Assembly: GCA_024638355.1 (NCBI GenBank)
Contig: JAHEKO010000006.1
Location: 1 to 23,694, forward strand
Direction: 5' to 3'
DNA from: Acidobacteriota bacterium
Lineage (GTDB): Bacteria; Acidobacteriota; Thermoanaerobaculia; Multivoradales; JAHEKO01
Length of the DNA: 23,694 nucleotides
The translations under genes were made by a program, and so were the position numbers. Below the pieces are notes generated by a model, which was not told the DNA's origin, did no database searches, and was given only the letters and a program-made list of their open reading frames with translations. Shown piece after piece: positions 18,305 through 23,694 of this stretch (positions are counted from its first letter, which is position 1; each line of letters begins with the position of its first letter).

Positions 18305-20152
18305 TTGAAGTCCGCCCCGATCCAGACCGCCAAGGCTTTGTCCGGGAAGCGGGAGATCGCCGCCTACCGGCAGAAGGGCTGGGACCTGTCGGAGCTTCTG
18401 CCCGAGGGCAGAGAGACCGACGTCGGCGAGCTGCTGGCCGAGCTCGAGGCTCGGGTGGACGAGCTCGAGAGCTGGCGCGAGCGCCTGTCGCCCGATCTCG
18501 ATGCCGATGAGTTCACGCGGCTGCTGAAGCTCTACGAGCAGCTCGTCGAGCGCTTCTACGTGATCTCCGCCTACGGTCAGCTCTGGTTTTCCGAGGATAC
18601 CCAGTCCGAGGCGGCGCTCACCTACCGCAATCGGGTCGAGCACGCGATGACCGGTTTCCAGAACCGCATCCTCTTCCTCATGCTCTGGTGGAAGGAGCTC
18701 GAAGAGGCCGATGCGGAGCGGCTGCTGGCCGGCCTCGAGGGATACCCCGACTTCGGCCACTTCCTCCGCAACGCGCGCCGCTTCCGGCCCTACACCCTGG
18801 AGGAGACGCCCGAAAAGGTCATCAACCTGAAGGGCGCCAACGGCGTCGAGGCGCTTCTGACCCTGTTCTCGATGCTCACCAACCGGCTCGAGTTCGAGAT
18901 CGAGATCGACGGCGAGACGCGCTCGGTCACCCGCGACCAGATCAACGGCTTCGCCTTCTCGCCCGACGGCGGGGTGCGGCGGCGAGCGTACGACGAGTTC
19001 TTCAACGTCTACTCCCGCGAGTCGAAGATCCTCGGCCAGATCTACGTCCATCGGGTGCGCGACTGGGACGCCGAGAACCGCCAGCTGCGCGGCTTCCCGA
19101 CGCCGCTGTCGGTGCGCAACATGGACAACGACCTGCCCGACCGCGCCGTCTTCACCCTGCTCGACGCCGTCCAGGAGGGCGCCGCGGTCTTCCAGCGCTA
19201 CTTTCGGCTCAAGGCCGGCTGGCTCAGCGGCGACCGCGACCGCCAGGTCCTGAGCCGCTACGACCTCTACGCGCCGCTCGCCGGCTCCGAGCGCCGCATC
19301 GAGTATCCGCACGCGGTGCGCAAGGTGCTCGACACCCTCTACGACTTCAGCGAGGACTTCGGCCGCCGCGCCGAGAAGGTCTTCGCCGACGATCACGTCG
19401 ATAGCGAGATCCGCAAGGGTAAGCGCGGCGGCGCCTTCTGCGCCACCGTCCTGCCGTCCCAGACGCCCTGGCTGCTGGCCAACTTCAACGGCCGCGTCCG
19501 CGACGTGGCGACCCTCGCGCACGAGCTCGGCCACGCCGTCCACAGCCTGCTGGCCGAGGAGCACTCGGTGCTCACCCAGCACGCCACCCTGCCGCTGGCC
19601 GAGACCGCCTCGGTCTTCGCCGAGATGCTGCTCACCGATCGGATGCTGCGCGAAGAGAGCGACCCCGTCGCCCGCCGCGAGCTCATCGCCGCCTCTCTCG
19701 ACGACATCTACGCCACCGTCGTTCGCCAGGCCTGCTTCGTCCGCTTCGAGATCCGCGCCCACGACTCGATCCTCGCCGGCAGCTCCCCGGACGAGCTGAG
19801 CGAGATCTACCTCGACATCGTGCGCGGCCACTTCGGCGACGCCGTCGACGTCCCCGACGAGTTCCGGCTGGAGTGGGTGACCATCCCCCACTTCTACCAC
19901 TCGCCCTTCTACTGCTACGCCTACAGCTTCGGCCAGCTCCTGGTCCTCGCCCTCTACCGGCGCTACCAGGAAGTCGGCGAGAGCTTCGTCCCCGGCTACC
20001 TGCGCATGCTCGCCCAGGGCGGCTCGGCCCGCCCGGAGGAGATCCTCGCCGCGGCCGACATCGACATCAGCGACCCCTCCTTCTGGCGTGCCGGCTTCGA
20101 AGTGGTCGAGGGGATGATCGACGAGTTGGAAGAGCTGGATCGGGCGGACTGA
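18305..20152 (+). CDS. Oligoendopeptidase F, M3 family zinc peptidase
   Basis: This cytoplasmic metallopeptidase of the M3B group (PepF-like) cuts short peptides internally. It has 615 residues from TTG 18305, with GGAG 8 nt upstream; the family is usually about 600. The N-terminal half is helical (WDLSELLP, ELLAELEARVDELESW). The zinc site is HELGHAVH with His406 and His410, and Glu433 in AETASVFAE is the third ligand at the expected distance. The C-terminal FYHSPFYCYAYSFGQLLVLALY is family-typical and holds the tyrosine pair used in catalysis in M3 enzymes. The gene follows sufU by 17 nt and so is probably read from the suf operon. The TGA stop touches the tRNA-Gly-like fragment, sharing one base. 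No signal peptide is seen. Confidence 0.93.
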   Translation: MKSAPIQTAKALSGKREIAAYRQKGWDLSELLPEGRETDVGELLAELEARVDELESWRERLSPDLDADEFTRLLKLYEQLVERFYVISAYGQLWFSEDTQSEAALTYRNRVEHAMTGFQNRILFLMLWWKELEEADAERLLAGLEGYPDFGHFLRNARRFRPYTLEETPEKVINLKGANGVEALLTLFSMLTNRLEFEIEIDGETRSVTRDQINGFAFSPDGGVRRRAYDEFFNVYSRESKILGQIYVHRVRDWDAENRQLRGFPTPLSVRNMDNDLPDRAVFTLLDAVQEGAAVFQRYFRLKAGWLSGDRDRQVLSRYDLYAPLAGSERRIEYPHAVRKVLDTLYDFSEDFGRRAEKVFADDHVDSEIRKGKRGGAFCATVLPSQTPWLLANFNGRVRDVATLAHELGHAVHSLLAEEHSVLTQHATLPLAETASVFAEMLLTDRMLREESDPVARRELIAASLDDIYATVVRQACFVRFEIRAHDSILAGSSPDELSEIYLDIVRGHFGDAVDVPDEFRLEWVTIPHFYHSPFYCYAYSFGQLLVLALYRRYQEVGESFVPGYLRMLAQGGSARPEEILAAADIDISDPSFWRAGFEVVEGMIDELEELDRAD

Positions 20153-20201
20153 CGGTTCTCCAGGCCGTTGGTCGCGCGTCCGATCCCCGTCTCCCGCTCC
20201 A
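20152..20201 (+). pseudogene. 3' half of a tRNA-Gly(UCC) gene, degenerate fragment (possible att or rearrangement scar)
   Basis: Fifty bases fit tRNA positions 27-76. The anticodon stem ACGGT/GCCGT (four pairs plus one wobble) encloses loop TCTCCAG with anticodon TCC. The variable loop is TGGTC, the T-stem GCGCG/CCCGT, the T-loop TCCGATC, the 3' acceptor strand CTCCCGC, and T-CCA ends at 20201. The matching 5' acceptor GCGGGAG and a D-arm are absent; peptidase coding sequence lies there instead. U33 and T55 are both C, and the T-stem has a C-C mismatch, so it is probably not functional. Resemblance to the known tRNA family is from memory; a covariance-model scan would decide. Confidence 0.6.
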
Positions 20202-20250
20202 CGGTACTTGCGCCGCATGATGCGGTAACCGGCGAGCTGCCAGCGCCGGA

Positions 20251-20285
20251 CCGTCCCCGCGCCGTGGTCGGCGGCGCGGGGACGG
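20251..20285. terminator. Strong 14-bp hairpin between convergent genes, probable bidirectional terminator
   Basis: CCGTCCCCGCGCCG (20251-20264) and CGGCGCGGGGACGG (20272-20285) are perfect reverse complements around a 7-nt loop. It lies between the convergent oligopeptidase and S8 peptidase genes. No T-run follows on either strand, so it would be a non-canonical terminator. A smaller hairpin GAGCGG-ATTG-CCGCTC (20303-20318) overlaps the S8 stop. Confidence 0.55.
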
Positions 20286-20316
20286 CGAGGTCTCCGCGAT
20301 CGGAGCGGATTGCCGC

Positions 20317-22944
20317 TCAGCTCACGGGCAGCCCCGGATCACACGGATCGCGCCACCCGCGGGGCGCCAGGCGCCAGGTGAGGCGGCCGACCTCCTCGCC
20401 CTCGGAGGTCTGGCGGACGAAGACCTGGTAGTCGGCCTTTCTCGCCTCCTCGGGCACGTGGACCAGCAGCCGCACGTCGGCGGTCGACTTGGCCTTCAAC
20501 AGCCCTGGACCCAGCACCCGCCGGCCCCGGGGGTTGAGCGGCACTCGAGCTCGGCCTGCCTCCTCGTCGAACACGACGTAGGGCGAGCGCTCGCGCATCA
20601 GGTCGACGAAGTGCCGCGGCGCGTCGAGCACCAGCTTGGCGCCGCGCGGCAGCCGCGCCACCACCTCGAGGCCCATCTGCCGCGCCCGGTCCGCCGCACC
20701 CGGCACCACAAACGGCAGCGCCACGAAGTCCGGATCGGCCGAGTCGGGGTCGGGCTCGTTGTCGACGACGTTGAAGTTGCGCCAGGTGACGTTGTTGTTC
20801 TCCTGGATGAAGCGGCGGAAGTGCTGCCAGTCGATGAAGTCGCCCGGCCCCGGCGGCGGGTCGGCGTCGGTGCCGATGATCGCCACCAGGCAGTAGTGGC
20901 CGGTGGCGGGAATCGCGGCCGCCGGCCAGGTGATCGCGCCGGAGACCGTCAGCAGGTCGCCGGCGGGGACGTTGGCAATGGTGGTCGAATCCACCAGGTG
21001 CCACAGGTTGGGGGCCACCAAGCTGGCGACCGGAGACCAGTAGACGTCGGCGGTCACGTTGGCGGCGTCCGAGCCGCCGCGGTTGCGCACTCGCACGTAG
21101 AGGTAGTTGTCCTGCCCGGCCTCGGCCACGTAGCCCAGCGAGCTCAGGTTCTCGGTGCCGCTGCCCTGGCCGAAGGCGGCCTGCGGATCAGGCACCGCGA
21201 CGGGCCTGAGGATGACATCGGGGCTGGCCGAGATCGCGCCGGTGTGGGGATCGCCCACGTCGCCGACGTAGTCGCGGATGTAGACGTCGTGCGCCAGGTT
21301 CAGCACGTCACCCTCGGCGATCGCCCGCAGGTTGGGCATGACTCCAATGCGGTCGACCGCCGCGTTGGCGGAGGCGGTGCCGGTGGCCGGATCGCTCAAC
21401 AGGGCGCGCATCTGGTGCGGGCTGAAGCGGTAGCCGAGGCTGGCCAGGGCCATTCCCTGCACCGCCAGCGCCGCACCGGTGATGATCGGCGAAGCGCTCG
21501 AAGTGCCGTTGAACGCGCTGGTGTAGGCGGTGGTCGACGGCGGCGGATTCGGGCCCGGGCTCGAATAGGTCGTGTCGACGTTCTCGCCCCAGGCGTAGCA
21601 ATCGATTCGGCTGCCGTAGTTCGAGCCCCAGGTCGGGAAATCGCACCGGCTGTGCGGCGTTGCCGAGGTCGCGGCCCCGACCATGATGGCGCCGGAGTCC
21701 CGGAACCCGGCCGCCGCCCGGTTGAGGATGGCGGTGCCGGAGCCGTCGGTGTAGGTGTCGAGGTCGTGGCCGCCGTTGCCCGCCGCTTCGACCACCACGA
21801 TGCCAAGCGCGGTCGCCAGACGCAGGGCGTCGAACTCCGCCAGCAGCGCCTCGATCGGCAGCAGCCAGATGCCGAGCGGTACTTGCGCTTCGATCAGCAG
21901 GATGTCGCCGAACGATAGACGATCGACCGCCGCCAGGATGGCGTCGGGTCGGTTGCTGCCCCAGTAGGAGACCGCGTCGACCGACGTCACGTGCGGCGTG
22001 ATGCCGATGCCGCCGAGGGCGTTGTCGACAGCGCAGATTTCGCCCAGAACCGCCGTGCCGTGCGCTCGCGAGCCGTCCCGGATGGAGCCATGAAGGAGTG
22101 TCGCTCCCTGCGCCGCCAGGTCCTCGTGTCCGAAGGTCCAGCCGCGCTCCAGATCGATCACCCGGAGACCGGCGCCGTCGCCACCGGCGAATCCGGCGCC
22201 ACCGGCCCGCGGCCAGACGAACTCGGCGTCGATGCCGTCGGGAGCGGGGTCGAGATAGCCCTGGTTGGCGAAGCGCGGATCGTCCGCCGGGCTGACCTGC
22301 GGCTCGCTCCCCGGCGGATCGAAGTAGGCCGTCTCGACGGTCTCCCAGCGCAGAAAGGCGTCCGCCAGGGTCTGCGGATCGACGCCCGGCGGGCAGTCGA
22401 CCATGTAGTAGGAGAGCAGGCTCGGCGCCGACTGGTCGGGGTCCATCTCGCGCGCCCGGTCCATCAGCTCGCGAATCCTCTCCTCCGGTAGCGAGGTGAA
22501 CATCCGCCGCAGGGTCGCGCCGGGGAACTCCTTGCCGATCTGGCTCCAGGGGCCGATCTGCAGGCGCTCGACCTCGGGCTCGATCGCGTCCTCGTACGGC
22601 AACTCGACGAAGTCCTTGAACTTGACGACGATCCGCGGCTTGTAGCCGGCCTCGCCGTCGGTCGCCCTGGGTCCGATCGGCATCTCGACCTCGGTCACGC
22701 CGCTCGACTTGACGTTCACGAACTGCTGGGTGACCCGGAACTGCCGCGGCCGCACCAGCAGCTTGTAGAGCCCCTGCGGCATCTGGTGCAGGCCGTCGAT
22801 CTTGATCGTCTTCGAGCCGTCGACGTCGCGAGCGACCTTGAGGTCGCTCAGAAACTGGTGCCGGAGCTCGATATCGACCCGGTCGGGTAATGGTCGACCC
22901 TCGGCGTCCAGCAGCTTCAGATGGATGGTTCCTTGCTTGGCCAT
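20317..22944 (-). CDS. Multidomain S8 (subtilisin-like) serine peptidase
   Basis: This 875-residue protein starts at ATG 22944, which has AAGGAGG 5 nt upstream; an in-frame ATG at 23019 lacks such a site. No signal peptide or membrane segment is visible, so it is either cytoplasmic or exported by a non-Sec route. Residues 1-95 look like a small beta domain (GTIHLKLLDAEGRPLPDRV). About 100-240 may be a propeptide or linker region. The S8 domain has Asp264 (VIDLERGW), His295 (AHGTAV), oxyanion Asn390 (AAGNGG) and Ser482 (GTSSASP), a complete triad. After about residue 530 come a beta-rich module with DVYIRDYVGD and YLYVRVRNRGGSDAANV, and a final domain of about 130 residues. Similar modules occur in other bacterial S8 proteins without a named role. 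It is convergent with the oligopeptidase; its substrate is unknown. Confidence 0.9.
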   Translation of the reverse strand: MAKQGTIHLKLLDAEGRPLPDRVDIELRHQFLSDLKVARDVDGSKTIKIDGLHQMPQGLYKLLVRPRQFRVTQQFVNVKSSGVTEVEMPIGPRATDGEAGYKPRIVVKFKDFVELPYEDAIEPEVERLQIGPWSQIGKEFPGATLRRMFTSLPEERIRELMDRAREMDPDQSAPSLLSYYMVDCPPGVDPQTLADAFLRWETVETAYFDPPGSEPQVSPADDPRFANQGYLDPAPDGIDAEFVWPRAGGAGFAGGDGAGLRVIDLERGWTFGHEDLAAQGATLLHGSIRDGSRAHGTAVLGEICAVDNALGGIGITPHVTSVDAVSYWGSNRPDAILAAVDRLSFGDILLIEAQVPLGIWLLPIEALLAEFDALRLATALGIVVVEAAGNGGHDLDTYTDGSGTAILNRAAAGFRDSGAIMVGAATSATPHSRCDFPTWGSNYGSRIDCYAWGENVDTTYSSPGPNPPPSTTAYTSAFNGTSSASPIITGAALAVQGMALASLGYRFSPHQMRALLSDPATGTASANAAVDRIGVMPNLRAIAEGDVLNLAHDVYIRDYVGDVGDPHTGAISASPDVILRPVAVPDPQAAFGQGSGTENLSSLGYVAEAGQDNYLYVRVRNRGGSDAANVTADVYWSPVASLVAPNLWHLVDSTTIANVPAGDLLTVSGAITWPAAAIPATGHYCLVAIIGTDADPPPGPGDFIDWQHFRRFIQENNNVTWRNFNVVDNEPDPDSADPDFVALPFVVPGAADRARQMGLEVVARLPRGAKLVLDAPRHFVDLMRERSPYVVFDEEAGRARVPLNPRGRRVLGPGLLKAKSTADVRLLVHVPEEARKADYQVFVRQTSEGEEVGRLTWRLAPRGWRDPCDPGLPVS

Positions 22945-23188
22945 TTCAGCCTCCTTGAGGTAAGAATCGCGCGGCGCGGTGTTGCGCCACTGCGCACCTT
23001 TCGGCAGCCCAGCGATCACGGAATCGAGCTTGCAGCCAGGTCACGGCCGGCGTGCGGCTGTGGCAAGACCCGTAGCCTTGCGCTCCCGGAAGCACACCAG
23101 GATGGCTCTTGTCGAGGTATCTACTCTTGTACAACCAACGAGCCGATGCGGCAACGCCCCATGGACGGGGACCGGAACCACCCCGACA

Positions 23189-23233
23189 GTGGGCGGCGCC
23201 CGGTAGTGAGCAGCTCACCAACCCGCCGCCCAC
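23189..23233. repeat. Nested inverted repeat (10-bp outer, 5-bp inner stem)
   Basis: GTGGGCGGCG (23189-23198) pairs perfectly with CGCCGCCCAC (23224-23233). Inside it GTGAG (23206-23210) pairs with CTCAC (23214-23218) around CAG. The two stems form a long hairpin with an internal loop. It is about 245 nt upstream of the S8 start and 272 nt upstream of the lipoprotein start. No T-run follows. Confidence 0.5.
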
Positions 23234-23416
23234 GGAGGTAGTCGCCGGGACGTGGTGGTAGTGGTTGGGCCGCGCCAGTCGGAGACCGGCGATCGGACGG
23301 GACACCAGGTCGACCGGCCCCTGCCCGCGCGTCGGACCCCGAAGCGGTGAGATCCGTACTTGGGCGGCGTTGCCGGCGCAGCGACGCGTCCATCCGAGGA
23401 GCGCGCTCGTCTCCTA

Positions 23417-23431
23417 TGGCAGAATCCCTGC
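23417..23431 (+). promoter_or_regulatory. Sigma-54-like -24/-12 element before the lipoprotein gene
   Basis: TGGCAG, then 5 nt, then CTGC matches the sigma-54 consensus TGGCAC-N5-TTGC at 8 of 10 fixed positions, with GG and GC at the correct spacing. Transcription would start near 23443, some 60 nt before the ATG. The same bases form a short inverted repeat GGCAG/CTGCC, so the match may be chance. Confidence 0.3.
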
Positions 23432-23504
23432 CAGCATTATCCGAATAGAGTCTCGTGCCGCGCGAGGAGCAGGGCAGGGACAGGTGTGTTGGAAGGGAGG
23501 GTTC

Positions 23505-23694
23505 ATGAGCCGAGCCAAAGTCGGAGTTCTCCTCATCGCGATCTCGATCGCCGGGGTCGCCTGTGTGCCGAAAGCGCCGCCTCCGGAAACGGTGGCGGCC
23601 GCGGCCGACACGCTGGTGCGGTCGGCGGAGACCCGGGCGCAGGCGGAGGCCGGCGAGCTCTCGTCCGAGGCTCGAGCGGACCTCTTCAACCGGC
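23505..23694 (+). CDS. Small lipoprotein of unknown function (cut by window edge)
   Basis: Only the first 63 codons are in the window. The ATG has AGGGAGG 4 nt upstream, a strong ribosome binding site. The N-terminus MSRAKVGVLLIAISIAGVAC is a positively charged, hydrophobic signal ending in an imperfect lipobox (GVA before Cys20; the family usually has Leu or Val at the first position). The mature part begins VPKAPPPETV and continues as an Ala/Glu-rich, probably helical stretch. No domain can be named from this much. A sigma-54-like element lies about 75 nt upstream. Confidence 0.75.
   Translation, partial: MSRAKVGVLLIAISIAGVACVPKAPPPETVAAAADTLVRSAETRAQAEAGELSSEARADLFNR

Larger units (their letters stand above)
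22945..23504. other. 560-nt non-coding region between divergent genes
   Basis: No reading frame here looks coding: the frames present give Arg/Pro/Gly-rich text without family motifs. I found no tRNA, tmRNA, SRP or RNase P signature. It contains the S8 peptidase leader, a nested inverted repeat at 23189-23233, three GGTAGT copies between 23201 and 23260, and a sigma-54-like box at 23417-23431. An unrecognised small RNA is possible. Confidence 0.6.

Noticed and set aside
20126..20201. A complete functional tRNA-Gly gene
   Set aside because: No 5' acceptor strand GCGGGAG or D-arm is present at the required distance; that DNA codes for the peptidase C-terminus.
18263..20218. Antisense frame of 651 codons over the oligopeptidase
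   Set aside because: A shadow of the peptidase gene. Its first residues (GAGDGDRTRDQR) are the familiar spurious translation of the reverse strand of a tRNA 3' half, which led me to the tRNA-Gly fragment.
23121..23393. 90-codon minus-strand frame in the non-coding region
   Set aside because: Arg/Ser/Pro-rich text without motifs and no ribosome binding site that I can see; it spans the nested inverted repeat.

Overview
The window is a stretch of ordinary, GC-rich bacterial chromosome (about two-thirds GC by eye, with strong G/C at third codon positions). It holds 14 complete protein genes and two cut by the window edges. The gene content is ATP-type PEP carboxykinase, acetyl-CoA synthetase, a SufU-type SUF operon, a SMUG1-type uracil-DNA glycosylase, dodecin, oligoendopeptidase F and several lipoproteins. 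This suits a free-living, high-GC, Gram-negative-type heterotroph. I lean towards Acidobacteriota or a neighbouring phylum, but no ribosomal marker is present and the placement is an inference.

Layout. 1-397 (minus) is the start of a Rossmann-fold NAD(P)-binding protein. It is divergent from pckA (568-2178), which is followed after 2 nt by a TPR lipoprotein gene (2181-3833). On the minus strand lie a dodecin gene (3865-4068) and a PAS-GGDEF-EAL signalling protein (4203-6671). Divergent from the latter are a secreted amidohydrolase (6823-8157) and a SMUG1-like glycosylase (8167-8886). Next come acs (8982-10919) and an AI-2E family membrane protein (10957-12120). The centre of the window is the Fe-S assembly operon 12188-18287: promoter, operator-like dyad, Rrf2 regulator, sufB, sufC, sufD, sufS, sufU. 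An oligoendopeptidase F gene (18305-20152) follows it closely. Its stop codon touches a 50-nt fragment that looks like the 3' half of tRNA-Gly(UCC). A strong hairpin separates this from a convergent cytoplasmic S8 peptidase (20317-22944, minus). About 560 nt of non-coding, partly palindromic DNA follow, then the start of a small lipoprotein gene (23505 onward).

How the genes fit together. PckA and Acs are the two central-carbon genes: gluconeogenesis from oxaloacetate and acetate activation. The SUF block looks self-contained. SufS takes sulfur from cysteine, SufU is the likely acceptor, and SufBCD is the scaffold/ATPase. The Rrf2 protein has three cysteines that could hold an Fe-S cluster and so sense cluster supply. 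A 25-bp dyad at the presumed transcription start has the architecture of an IscR type-1 site, which suggests autoregulation.

I did not find a convincing new multi-gene system. The points most worth checking are the suf operator, the tRNA-Gly fragment, the multidomain S8 peptidase, the terminator-like hairpin just before acs, and the structured non-coding region at 22945-23504.
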